64,000 bases of DNA from an uncultured Lachnospiraceae bacterium (GTDB lineage Bacteria; Bacillota; Clostridia; Lachnospirales; Lachnospiraceae), in the NCBI GenBank assembly GCA_947167155.1, contig CAMVHB010000003.1, positions 17,590 through 81,589 on the forward strand. The letters run 5' to 3'. How positions within the stretch are numbered: the stretch's first letter is position 1; the number at the start of each line of letters is the position of its first letter. Made by a program: the position numbers and the translations under genes. A model generated the notes under the pieces. It worked only from the letters and a program-made list of their open reading frames with translations, did no database searches and had not been told where the DNA came from. Below are positions 49,152-57,828 of the stretch, piece after piece.

Positions 49152-50156
49152 TTACAGATATTTGATGATCTCGGGCAGCACATCCTTCATGTGCTCATCC
49201 ACAAAGCCGAAGTCCTTTTCCCTGAAATTCCATGCCGCCCTGCCGATGCCGAATTTGTTGAAGGCAGCACTGATGTAGCTGTACCACTTCAGAGTATCCT
49301 GCGCTGTCGCTAGATTTATGACTCCGTACTCGCCGCAGTATATGGGCACGTTTCTTTCTTCGCTGATCTTCACGACTTCAGCGAAATGCTCCTCAAAATA
49401 TTTTGCCGAAAGCTTATCTTCTTTGTCAAAGCCCGAAAAGCCCACCGTGATCTGTGAAAGATATTTTTTTGAAAGCTCCTCCATCTCACCGTAGGTGGTA
49501 TCAAGCGGCATGCGGAAAGAGGTATCCATCCCCGGCGCCCAGTACGCCCCCTGGTGTGTGAAGATGAGGGGCTCATAGCAATGGAAGGTATAGATGATGT
49601 TCTCATCATAAGGCATTGCAAGATCCTTCACGGCTTCAATGCTGTTGTTGTGGTAGCCGCCGATCACGATCTTCACGGATGGCGCTATCTTTCTTATCCT
49701 CTTAACGCACTCGATCGAGATCTCATTCCATGACTCACAGTAGGACTTGTCGGTGACCTCATTTAATAGTTCAAAAGCAACTCTCTCGCCTATATTGCCG
49801 TAAAGCTTTGCAAGCTTTTCCCAAAGCGCGTAAAAGCACTCCTGATATTTTTCCGATGTGAAAAAGCCTTCCTCCCCCTCTCCGATATCAAAGGAAAAGC
49901 CGCGTGTCTTGTGAAGATCGAGGATCATATTGAGACCGTATTTTTCGCACCAGCCGATAGCCCTGTCGATATATTCCGTATGATCCTCGACCACCTCGTA
50001 ATCGACGGGTATCCTCACATGGTCAAGCCCCCAGGACCTGATCAGTTCAAAGTCGCTCTCCTTAATGAAGTTTTCATAAGTCTCCGCAGTATGGTCGCAC
50101 TGCGACAGCCAGCCTCCAAGATCAACCCCGTGTAAGTACCCTTCCCATTTTCTCAT
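49152..50156 (-). CDS. intracellular glycoside hydrolase family 5
   Basis: A 334-residue TIM-barrel beta-glycanase/beta-glucosidase-like enzyme. Visible signatures: LHGVDLGGWLSQC, DHVRIPVDYEVV, the acid/base Glu in VAFELLNEVTD (about residue 140) and the nucleophile Glu in IYCGEYGVIN. It resembles exo-beta-1,3-glucanase and cellulase-type GH5 members. There is no signal peptide, so it acts on imported oligosaccharides. Start is uncertain: ATG at 50156 with GAGAGG about 11 bases upstream, or an in-frame GTG at 50165. Confidence 0.9.
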   Translation of the reverse strand: MRKWEGYLHGVDLGGWLSQCDHTAETYENFIKESDFELIRSWGLDHVRIPVDYEVVEDHTEYIDRAIGWCEKYGLNMILDLHKTRGFSFDIGEGEEGFFTSEKYQECFYALWEKLAKLYGNIGERVAFELLNEVTDKSYCESWNEISIECVKRIRKIAPSVKIVIGGYHNNSIEAVKDLAMPYDENIIYTFHCYEPLIFTHQGAYWAPGMDTSFRMPLDTTYGEMEELSKKYLSQITVGFSGFDKEDKLSAKYFEEHFAEVVKISEERNVPIYCGEYGVINLATAQDTLKWYSYISAAFNKFGIGRAAWNFREKDFGFVDEHMKDVLPEIIKYL

Positions 50157-50195
50157 CTCATACACCGCCTCTCAAAACAAAAAACCAAAATATTT

Positions 50196-53100
50196 TCACG
50201 CACTGAACCTGCTCTCATCCTCTGTGACATGTACGTGGTATTTCCCATGAAACGAACTGTTCACAAGCTTCATAAGCTCTCTCCATCTCCCCTGATGCCC
50301 GCAGTCTTCGCATCCAACGCAGTCATGGAGGAGTTCATGCATCACAACATCGCGGAGCGCTTCACGGCTTGAGCCCATTATGTCCTGCCCTATCTCTATC
50401 ACGCTCTCGTAGTCACCTTTGCTGCGTCTTCCCGTATGCACACCGAGAGCGTTTTTGAACCTGTCATGGAATCTGTTTGTAGTGATCGTCGCCTTGTGAT
50501 ACTTAACTCCGAGGAGATCAAGATCACGGCGGCATTCCGCAAGCATTTCACGAAGCCTCTCATCTTCATTTATGATATCAAGGAGGCTGTCAAGATCGTC
50601 CCCTGAAGGCATTTCGCCTGTTCCTTCGAGCGCCGCCACGGAAAGCGCCGCCTTCTGTTTCTGCATCGAAGCGACATTTTCCTCTATGGTATCCCTTGTG
50701 ATCAGCTGATAAACAGTGACCGGGCGCTCCTGTCCGATACGGTAAGCCCGGTCCGATGCCTGCTCCTTTGCAGCCTCGTTCCACCAGGGGTCATAATGTA
50801 TGACGATGTCCGCGGCTGTAAGGTTCAGCCCCTCGCCGCCTGCCTTCAATGATATGAGAAAGACAGGGATCGAGCCGCTTTGAAAATCAGTCACCAGCTC
50901 GCTTCTCTTTTTCTTTGAGACAGAGCCGTCTATCCTGAAAAAGGAAATCTTCTCATCCGCGAGTCTGTTCCCTATTATATCAAGCATCCCTGTAAATTGG
51001 GAAAAAAGAAGTACTCTATGTCCGCCTTCGATAGCCCTCTTTATAAGTTCTATACAGGCTTCAAGCTTTCCGCTTCCGCCATCATAGTTCAAGAACAGGA
51101 GTGCCGGATCACAGCAGGCCTCCCTTGCCTTTGTGATCTCGGCGAGGATCGCTATCTTCTCGGTCCTCCTTGCCGCGGGGTCAGAATCCACAAGCCCCTT
51201 GATCACGGCTATCCTTGAATCATAGACTTTTCGCTGCTCCTCTGTCATATCGACAACAAATTTTTTCTCTGTCTTTTTCGGAAGGGAGAGCATGACCTCA
51301 TCCTTCCTCCTTCGCAGGATAAAGGGAGAAGTCATAAGCCGAAGCCTCTTCAGCGCCACCTCATCCTTTTTCTTTTCAACGGGGATCGCCAGTGCGCTTT
51401 CAAATTTTTTTCTGCTGTAAAGAAAGCCCGGCATCAGGAAATCAAATATAGACCAAAGCTCGGTAAGATTGTTCTCAACGGGAGTTCCTGTAAGCGCGAG
51501 GCGAAAATCGCCATTCAACTCCTTTACAGCCTTTGTGACCTTCGCGAAGGGATTTTTGATGCTCTGCGCCTCATCGATGATGATATTTGAAAATTGCTTT
51601 TCCTTGTAGAACTCGATGTCTCTGAGGAGGAGCTGGTAGGATGTAATAATAATGCTTCTTGAAAACAGCCCGCTGAGTTCCTCTTTTCTTTCCTCACGGT
51701 TTCCGTCAATAATGAGTGGTGAAAGATTTCCGGCAAAATTCAAAAATTCGTTCTGCCATTGATAGAGGAGCGATGCCGGACAGATAATGATCGTATTCCC
51801 GGTCTCTCCATTCTCATAAAGCTCTGCGAGAAAGGCTATCACCTGAAGTGTCTTTCCAAGCCCCATATCATCCGAAAGGAGCCCGAAGAGTCCGTTTTCC
51901 CTGAGGCCGAGGAGCCAGTTCACTCCTCTTTTCTGGAAATCCTTGAGGACATCATCAAGGAGGAGCTTTCGCTCATTATCCTCCTTCATTTTCCGAAGCG
52001 AATCCACAATGGCTGAAAAGCCGCTATCATAGCTCTCCGGAAATTTATTATTATCCTTGAGCCACTCCGAGAGTCCCGCGGCTCTGTAATGCGGGACCGT
52101 GACACCTTCCCCGGAAAGATCTTTTGGAGACAGGTCAAGCTCGGAAAAAAGCTCCCCGATGCTCTCGATCTCCTCGGTATATTCGATCATCCTTCCGCTT
52201 TTCAGCTTCACAAATTTTTTCTTCGGATCATATTTTGAAAGGATCTCTGAAAGCTCTTCAGGCGTTATATCCCCGCCTTTCAAGGATAATGTGAGATCCC
52301 TGCCGTTCCTTGAGATCGAAAAGGTTCCGGGTGAAGGGCGAAGATGAGCGATCCTGTCTGAAAGATAGACAGCAGCTTCTTCCTGGAGTTTCACGAGCCC
52401 CTTTTTTAAAAAGTGATAGATTTCTTTCTCGCCTTCGATCAGCTGCCTGTCCTTTTCTCTGACGTAGCCTGTTGAGAATTTATCAATAATGTCGCGGACA
52501 GCCTGCTCCTTTTCAAAATCGCGGTGCTTAAGGTCATTGGTTTCATATAGGGAATAAGACCTGTCGCCGTAATCACATCTTCCCTCTATCGAGACCTTGT
52601 CTTCATCATCAAGGTCAGCCTTGATCTCTATCTCTTTCAAGCCAAAATCCGCGGCATTATTCTTTTTCAGCGGGTCGTCAAGGATGAAATACTGTAGTGA
52701 CCTGTCCCTCCTGTCGAGGTCACTCTTCCAGTACTCAGTGATATTATCCTTGAAGGTCCAGTCAGTAAGGTCAGAAAAATCGCTCTTTTTCAATCTGTAA
52801 ATCTTTTCATTTCTGAATATGAAAAAGTCGGCGACTCCCGGCACCACGCCGTCACACTTGAGGTTGTAGCCCCATACCGTCTGCCTGTAGCTGAAGCTTG
52901 ATCCGAAGCCGTCTGATATAGTCTCATCCTTGTAAAAAAGCTTTGGTGTGACCTTCAAAAAGACCGGCTGGTCGGTGAAACGGTATTCTGTATCCTTCCC
53001 TTTGAAAGGATGAGCGACAACGGGGGAATCCCCTGTCAGATCAAAAAGCCTTTCAAAGACATCCTTTTCAAAGTGTCCGCGGCTCTCCGAAAGGAATTCA

Positions 53101-53339
53101 AGATAAACCCTTGACTGCTCTGTCAGAAGCTCTCTTTCAAGAGAAAGGGAAATGCCGCCTCCTTCCTGCACTTTTCTTTGATCAAAGTAACGCGGAAGAT
53201 TTGAAAGAGAGTCCACCTTGAACGCTCTGCCTCTCTTTTCACCATCGGAAAGCCTCAGCATAAAGTAAGCCTTTCCGCTCCCCGCAAAGTCAAAGACGAT
53301 ACGGGGGTAGAGTTCTATCTCTCTTTTAATCTCTTTCAT
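50196..53339 (-). CDS. SNF2 helicase fused to a SprT-like metalloprotease domain
   Basis: A 1047-residue protein. The N-terminal 450 residues are a long region of bacterial SNF2 type; the ATPase core follows with LLSDDMGLGKTLQVIAF (Lys496), IIIDEAQSIKNP, LALTGTPVENNL, VLLFSQFTGML and SDRAYRIGQERPV. After about residue 930 comes a domain not normally found in SNF2 proteins: TTNRFHDRFKNALGV, then HELLH (1001-1005) and a third His in CGHQGRW (His1015), the SprT zincin pattern. Three Cys lie between the metal ligands. Prediction: a motor that delivers a protease to DNA-bound proteins. It overlaps the ECF gene by 14 bases. Confidence 0.93.
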   Translation of the reverse strand: MKEIKREIELYPRIVFDFAGSGKAYFMLRLSDGEKRGRAFKVDSLSNLPRYFDQRKVQEGGGISLSLERELLTEQSRVYLEFLSESRGHFEKDVFERLFDLTGDSPVVAHPFKGKDTEYRFTDQPVFLKVTPKLFYKDETISDGFGSSFSYRQTVWGYNLKCDGVVPGVADFFIFRNEKIYRLKKSDFSDLTDWTFKDNITEYWKSDLDRRDRSLQYFILDDPLKKNNAADFGLKEIEIKADLDDEDKVSIEGRCDYGDRSYSLYETNDLKHRDFEKEQAVRDIIDKFSTGYVREKDRQLIEGEKEIYHFLKKGLVKLQEEAAVYLSDRIAHLRPSPGTFSISRNGRDLTLSLKGGDITPEELSEILSKYDPKKKFVKLKSGRMIEYTEEIESIGELFSELDLSPKDLSGEGVTVPHYRAAGLSEWLKDNNKFPESYDSGFSAIVDSLRKMKEDNERKLLLDDVLKDFQKRGVNWLLGLRENGLFGLLSDDMGLGKTLQVIAFLAELYENGETGNTIIICPASLLYQWQNEFLNFAGNLSPLIIDGNREERKEELSGLFSRSIIITSYQLLLRDIEFYKEKQFSNIIIDEAQSIKNPFAKVTKAVKELNGDFRLALTGTPVENNLTELWSIFDFLMPGFLYSRKKFESALAIPVEKKKDEVALKRLRLMTSPFILRRRKDEVMLSLPKKTEKKFVVDMTEEQRKVYDSRIAVIKGLVDSDPAARRTEKIAILAEITKAREACCDPALLFLNYDGGSGKLEACIELIKRAIEGGHRVLLFSQFTGMLDIIGNRLADEKISFFRIDGSVSKKKRSELVTDFQSGSIPVFLISLKAGGEGLNLTAADIVIHYDPWWNEAAKEQASDRAYRIGQERPVTVYQLITRDTIEENVASMQKQKAALSVAALEGTGEMPSGDDLDSLLDIINEDERLREMLAECRRDLDLLGVKYHKATITTNRFHDRFKNALGVHTGRRSKGDYESVIEIGQDIMGSSREALRDVVMHELLHDCVGCEDCGHQGRWRELMKLVNSSFHGKYHVHVTEDESRFSA

Positions 53340-53865
53340 ACACTCTTCTCAGTGCGAGCCAGATGATACATGCGTACGCGGTACCGATCAGAGCCGTGAT
53401 GAGCTGCGTCACGGAATAGGTTGACTGAAGCACGGGGAGCATCGCCTGAAGCTTTTCGGGAAGCGTCACCACTGTGAGAAGTCCATAAGATATCGTAAGA
53501 GTCATAAAGCCCGCCTTCAGAAGGCTCCCTATCACGCCTCCGAGAACTACATTCAGATACTTTTTCTTCTTCCTCACAAAAAGCCATACCACTGTGACAA
53601 GGACTGCGTTTCCTGCCATTATGAGGGGCATGAGCGCCGGAACCGCCTTCATTATGGGCGCTCCGGTGATCAGGAAGGCCGTTACCGGAGTAAGAATAGA
53701 AAGAACAAGCCCCCAGAAATAGCCGCAGGTCAATACCGCGATGATGAGGCAGGCATTGATTATCGGGCCTGTGATAAAGACGCTTAAGTTCTTGAAGAGC
53801 TGGCTCACAATGCATATCGCAAGGAGGACAGCCGCTGCTGTGATGTATTTGACTTTTGATTTCAT
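53326..53865 (-). CDS. ECF transporter S component-like membrane protein
   Basis: A 179-residue protein with about five or six membrane helices and an Ala-rich first helix (ITAAAVLLA) similar to the A-x-x-x-A motif that docks S components on the energy-coupling module. The TGPIINACLIIAVLTCGYFWG and LITGAPIM segments match uncharacterised ECF S components for a vitamin-like substrate. No ATPase or T component is adjacent. Start at the ATG at 53865 with GGAG seven bases upstream; the frame stays open to 53946 through a repeat and is not used. Its stop overlaps the SNF2 gene, an odd pairing. Confidence 0.8.
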   Translation of the reverse strand: MKSKVKYITAAAVLLAICIVSQLFKNLSVFITGPIINACLIIAVLTCGYFWGLVLSILTPVTAFLITGAPIMKAVPALMPLIMAGNAVLVTVVWLFVRKKKKYLNVVLGGVIGSLLKAGFMTLTISYGLLTVVTLPEKLQAMLPVLQSTYSVTQLITALIGTAYACIIWLALRRVYERD

Positions 53866-53887
53866 TTTGTACTCCATTCTAATTTGA

Positions 53888-53912
53888 GGACAAGGGGACG
53901 TTTCCCTTGTCC
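53888..53912. repeat. REP-like hairpin with GGGGAC core
   Basis: GGACAAGGG (53888-53896) and CCCTTGTCC (53904-53912) form a perfect 9-bp stem. The core GGGGAC is shared with the larger palindrome at 681-756, and similar dispersed hairpins occur in other Clostridia from memory. It lies just upstream of the ECF gene. Confidence 0.6.
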
Positions 53913-53954
53913 GGTCAGACAAAAAACAAGCGTCATTATAGCACAATCACGCAC

Positions 53955-53990
53955 AAAAAAGGGGATACCACTTTACGGCATCCCCTTTTT
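53955..53990 (-). terminator. cysK terminator
   Basis: Stem of AAAAAGGGGAT pairing with ATCCCCTTTTT around a short loop, with T runs on both sides, 26 bases beyond the cysK stop. It ends the metY-cysK transcript on the minus strand. Confidence 0.85.
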
Positions 53991-54015
53991 ATAGAGAGGT
54001 GTGATAATGGCTATG

Positions 54016-54954
54016 TCATTCTGACTTCACAAGGTCTGTTGAAAGATAACGGTCGCCGGAGTCGGGAAGAAGCGCGACTATGGTCTTTCCTTTGTTTTCG
54101 GGCTTCTTCGCAAGATCGGATGCTGCCTTCAGTGCAGCTCCTGCGGATATTCCGACAAATACGCCTTCGTTCACGGCAAACTTTGCGGACTCTGCGAACG
54201 CGTCCTCGTTTGAGACGGTAATGACCTCATCAGGAACTGCGCTGTCAAAGGTGTCAGGTATGAAGCCGGGGCCGATCCCCTGGATCTTGTGAGGTCCGGG
54301 TGCTCCGCCGGAGATCACCGGGGATGCGGCAGGCTCTACGGCGACTATCTTTACGCTGCTGCTCTGCTCCTTCAGATATTTTCCAACGCCGCTCACGGTC
54401 CCGCCTGTGCCGACGCCGGCAACAAAGATATCCACCTTCCCGTCAGTCTGCTTCCATATCTCCGGTCCGGTTGTCTCATAATGAGCCTTTGGATTCGCGG
54501 GGTTTATGAACTGCCCGAGGATCACTGCGCCCTCGATGCTTTCCTTCAGTTCCTCAGCCTTTGCTATGGCGCCCTTCATTCCCTTTGAGCCTTCTGTAAG
54601 AACGAGCTGCGCACCGTATGCGGCAAGCATCTTGCGTCTCTCAACGCTCATGGTCTCGGGAAGGGTGAAGATGGCCTTGTAGCCCTTTGCCGCAGCGATA
54701 GCCGCAAGCCCGATACCTGTATTTCCGCTGGTAGGCTCTATGATGGTCGAACCTTCCTTCAAAATACCCTTGTCTTCGGCGTCCTTGATCATAGCGTATG
54801 CGATACGATCCTTGACGGAGCCTGCGGGGTTGAAATATTCAAGCTTCACAAGAAGAGAGGCATCCTGCGCGCCTGCTGCCTTCTGATACCTCGCTGCGTG
54901 AAGAAGCGGTGTATTTCCTACGAGTTCGAGTACTGATTCTTTAATGTCTGACAT
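54016..54954 (-). CDS. cysK: cysteine synthase (O-acetylserine sulfhydrylase)
   Basis: PLP fold-II enzyme making cysteine from O-acetylserine and sulfide. The 312-residue protein has VGNTPLL, the PLP Lys in NPAGSVKDRIA (about residue 44), PTSGNTGIGLA, the GTGGTVSGVG phosphate loop and GPGFIPD. Either of two ATG codons (54954, 54960) could start it; 54954 is better spaced from GGAG. Downstream of metY in a two-gene sulfide assimilation operon. Confidence 0.97.
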   Translation of the reverse strand: MSDIKESVLELVGNTPLLHAARYQKAAGAQDASLLVKLEYFNPAGSVKDRIAYAMIKDAEDKGILKEGSTIIEPTSGNTGIGLAAIAAAKGYKAIFTLPETMSVERRKMLAAYGAQLVLTEGSKGMKGAIAKAEELKESIEGAVILGQFINPANPKAHYETTGPEIWKQTDGKVDIFVAGVGTGGTVSGVGKYLKEQSSSVKIVAVEPAASPVISGGAPGPHKIQGIGPGFIPDTFDSAVPDEVITVSNEDAFAESAKFAVNEGVFVGISAGAALKAASDLAKKPENKGKTIVALLPDSGDRYLSTDLVKSE

Positions 54955-54981
54955 GATCATTGTCTCCTTCCAAAAATAATA

Positions 54982-56271
54982 TTATTTTGCAGCGTCAAAC
55001 GCCTGTCCAAGATCCCATAATATATCATCTATGTGCTCGGTTCCAATGGAAAGTCTGATAGTGCTTTCCGTGATGCCGGCTTCTGCAAGCTGCTCGGGAG
55101 TCATCTCAGCGTGCGTGGTGTCATAGGGATGGATCACAAGACTCTTCACATCAGCGACGTTCGCAAGGAGTGAGAAGAGCTTCAGATTGTCTATGAATTT
55201 GTAAGCCGCTTCCTTTCCGCCCTTGATGTCAAAGGTAAAGATCGATGCTCCGCCCTTCGGGAAATATTTCTCGTAAAGGTCATGCTGGGGATGATCGGGA
55301 AGCGAGGGGTGACTGATCGATTCTACCTGCGGATGCTTTGACAAAAACTCCACGACCTTCTTTGTATTTTCCGCATGTCTGTCAAGACGAAGAGATAATG
55401 TCTCAAGTCCCTGAAGCAGTATCCACGCGCTTATCGGAGCGATGCAGGAGCCCGTGTCACGAAGGAGGATCGCTCTGATATATGTAACAAAGGCGGCAGG
55501 ACCAACCGCATCCACAAAGGATACTCCGTGGTAGCTGGGATTGGGGTCAGTAAACTGAGGGAACTTTCCCGAAGCCTTCCAGTCGAACTTTCCGCTGTCA
55601 ACGATAATGCCGCCGAGTGTCGATCCATGACCGCCGATGAATTTGGTCGCGGAGTGGATGATGATGTCCGCTCCAAGCTCCACGGGACGGATGAGATAAG
55701 GTGTCCCGAAGGTATTGTCGATCACGAGCGGAAGGCCGTTTTCATGAGCTATCTTTGAAAGCGCCTCAATATCCGGAATGTCAGAGCCGGGATTTCCGAG
55801 TGTCTCGATGAAGATCGCCCTGGTGTCAGGATCAACGGCTGCCTTCACTTCGTCAAGATTGTGGATGTCAACGAACTTCGTCTTGATCCCGTAATTTGGA
55901 AGCGTCTGATCGAGAAGATTGTAGCTTCCGCCGTATATGGTCTTCTGGGCGACAATGTTCTGCCCTGATCTTGCGAGTGCTATGAGCGAGTATGTAACCG
56001 CTGCAGCTCCTGCCGAGACCGCAAGTCCCGCAACTCCGCCTTCAAGCGCTGCCACTCTGTCCTCCAGAACTCCCTGGGTGGAATTCGTAAGTCTTCCGTA
56101 GATATTCCCGGCATCCCTGAGATTGAATCTGTCCGCCGCGTGCTGCGCACTGTGGAATACATAGGATGTGGTCTGATAGATGGGTACGGCCCTCGAATCT
56201 GTAACGGGATCCGCTGTCTCCTGCCCTACATGAAGCTGAAGTGTTTCAAATTTGTACTGATGAGCGCTCAT
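54982..56271 (-). CDS. metY: O-acetylhomoserine sulfhydrylase
   Basis: PLP enzyme of the Cys/Met metabolism family forming homocysteine from O-acetylhomoserine and sulfide. The 429-residue length with the long loop (KFPQFTDPNPSYHG) and PIYQTTSYVF, SAGAAAVTYSL, VIDNTFGTPYL and the PLP Lys in HSATKFIGGHGSTLGG fit MetY rather than the shorter MetB. Start at the ATG at 56271 with GGAG seven bases before; the frame open to 56310 gives a non-conserved basic extension. A 14-bp hairpin lies upstream at 56354-56386. Confidence 0.96.
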   Translation of the reverse strand: MSAHQYKFETLQLHVGQETADPVTDSRAVPIYQTTSYVFHSAQHAADRFNLRDAGNIYGRLTNSTQGVLEDRVAALEGGVAGLAVSAGAAAVTYSLIALARSGQNIVAQKTIYGGSYNLLDQTLPNYGIKTKFVDIHNLDEVKAAVDPDTRAIFIETLGNPGSDIPDIEALSKIAHENGLPLVIDNTFGTPYLIRPVELGADIIIHSATKFIGGHGSTLGGIIVDSGKFDWKASGKFPQFTDPNPSYHGVSFVDAVGPAAFVTYIRAILLRDTGSCIAPISAWILLQGLETLSLRLDRHAENTKKVVEFLSKHPQVESISHPSLPDHPQHDLYEKYFPKGGASIFTFDIKGGKEAAYKFIDNLKLFSLLANVADVKSLVIHPYDTTHAEMTPEQLAEAGITESTIRLSIGTEHIDDILWDLGQAFDAAK

Positions 56272-56353
56272 AGTGCGTCTCCTTTCTTTGTTCCGTTTGT
56301 GATGATGCAAAGGATAGCACTATGAGTTGCTTTTGCATAATTCATAAAAATAA

Positions 56354-56386
56354 GAACCGGTTATAGGACTAACCTATAACCGGTTC
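56354..56386. terminator. 14-bp perfect hairpin between tenA and metY
   Basis: GAACCGGTTATAGG (56354-56367) and its exact inverse (56373-56386) around a 5-base loop. On the minus strand a U-rich stretch follows, so it may end the thiamine operon; with its symmetric core it could instead be an operator for metY. The two uses are not exclusive. Confidence 0.65.
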
Positions 56387-56466
56387 ATAATGTAACTCCT
56401 TGAAAATGTCGTATACCTGCTCTATAACGCCATGCAGAAAGAACCGATTCTTTAGATACAATATCT

Positions 56467-57120
56467 TCAAAAAGCATCCCAGAGGCAGTTCTCAAACTCC
56501 GCGCACTTCTGAAAGATCCGGCACAACTCTTTTGTTTTGTCATGGTCTGCCGCTTCTGCCTCTTTGTCAAGGACGTCGATCCACTTCCGGTTCGACTTTG
56601 TATACTCTTCAGATATATATGCTTCAAACCAGCTTCGATAGGGTGATGCGGCGATGGCATCAAAAAAACGTTCTGTTTCGATATTGGCAATATAGGCATA
56701 GACCCAGGAACACTGAAGCAGCGCGGTAAGGCCGGCTATCAGCCCTTTCTCCTCAAGCTGCTGCCTCATGAAGTCCACGTATTCACTTATCACATCTTCT
56801 AACTCGCACGAAGAAATGTCCTCGTCGGATATGCCAAGCTTTCTCATATTCGGAACATGAACGCTCATGGTCTCACTTTTGGTCGCATCTATGAGATCCC
56901 GCAAAAAGGCCTTCAGAGCAGGATCCTCAGCCATTTCAAAAGTCTTTGTCAAAATCTTTATGTAATCCAAAAGATAGAGATAATCCTGCATCATGTAGGT
57001 TCGAAAGCGCTCATTATCAAGCGTTCCCTTTGCCATCAAAACGACAAAGGGCTTGTCTGCCGCCTCAAGCCAAAGAGGCTCTGCGCTTTTAAATAATATC
57101 TCTGACAGCTTCATATCCAT
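56467..57120 (-). CDS. tenA: TenA family thiaminase II
   Basis: Salvages degraded thiamine by hydrolysing amino-HMP to HMP. The 217-residue all-helical protein has YMMQDYLYLLDYIK near residue 42, the catalytic Cys in LLQCSWVYAYI (about residue 135) and a SWFEAYISEEY segment with the late catalytic Glu region. It is the last gene of the riboswitch-controlled thiamine operon and starts on the last base of the methyltransferase stop codon (TAATG at 57120). Confidence 0.94.
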   Translation of the reverse strand: MDMKLSEILFKSAEPLWLEAADKPFVVLMAKGTLDNERFRTYMMQDYLYLLDYIKILTKTFEMAEDPALKAFLRDLIDATKSETMSVHVPNMRKLGISDEDISSCELEDVISEYVDFMRQQLEEKGLIAGLTALLQCSWVYAYIANIETERFFDAIAASPYRSWFEAYISEEYTKSNRKWIDVLDKEAEAADHDKTKELCRIFQKCAEFENCLWDAF

Positions 57121-57821
57121 TATTTTTCCGCGATGATCGCCACATATCCGCCGCTCTTGTAGCCTTCTGTCACTTCCTCCGGCTCCTCATTCGTATACAT
57201 GGGATTTTTGATAAGGGTCTGATAAAAGCGAAAATCCTTTACGCCAAGCTCCTTCAGAATATCGATCTTTTCCTCCGTTGAATGCCAGGCCCCGGAAGAA
57301 GCCAGAGGAAGAGGATAAGGAAGATTGGGCATGACGCCTTTCAAAAATTCGTGGTCATAAGTCTGAAGAGCTTTGCCGAGAAGATACATGAAACCGAACG
57401 CGCTCTCCTTCGGAACATCGAGAAGGATCAGCCTGCCACCGTCCTTTAGTGCGCGAAGGCTCTTGTCATAAACAGGTTTCAGTTCTTCCATGTAGCTACT
57501 GCTCCCGTTGAAATAGACGATATCGTAAGAATCCTCCGGCAATTTTGCTTCTTCGATCGTTCCGTGGAAGATCACATTCACGCCGCGCTTTTCTGCGATC
57601 TCTCCCATATCAACTGAAGGCTCGATCCCCTCGATATTGCTGCTGTCGATATAGCTTTCAAAAAGTCCGCTTCCGCAGCCCACAGAAAGCAGCTTCTTTC
57701 CGGTGATGTCTCCGAGTGCCTTTTTAAACAAAGAAAGTTCACTCGAAAAAAGATGCTCATTTTTCATGAACCACTCGTCGTACTGCGCGGCATATCCGTC
57801 AAATTTCGGTTTGTCATTCAT
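57120..57821 (-). CDS. class I SAM-dependent methyltransferase in the thiamine operon
   Basis: A 233-residue methyltransferase with the SAM loop LLSVGCGSGLFESYI (about residues 43-57), an IEGIEPSVDM acidic strand and VYFNGSSSYMEEL. It does not match ThiS/ThiG/ThiC-related enzymes, and no methylation step is known in the canonical thiamine pathway. It sits between thiD and tenA under the TPP riboswitch, so it may act on a thiamine analogue or degradation product (inference). Start at the ATG at 57821 with AAGGAG about 10 bases upstream, seven bases after thiD. Confidence 0.85.
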   Translation of the reverse strand: MNDKPKFDGYAAQYDEWFMKNEHLFSSELSLFKKALGDITGKKLLSVGCGSGLFESYIDSSNIEGIEPSVDMGEIAEKRGVNVIFHGTIEEAKLPEDSYDIVYFNGSSSYMEELKPVYDKSLRALKDGGRLILLDVPKESAFGFMYLLGKALQTYDHEFLKGVMPNLPYPLPLASSGAWHSTEEKIDILKELGVKDFRFYQTLIKNPMYTNEEPEEVTEGYKSGGYVAIIAEK

Positions 57822-57828
57822 GATACTC

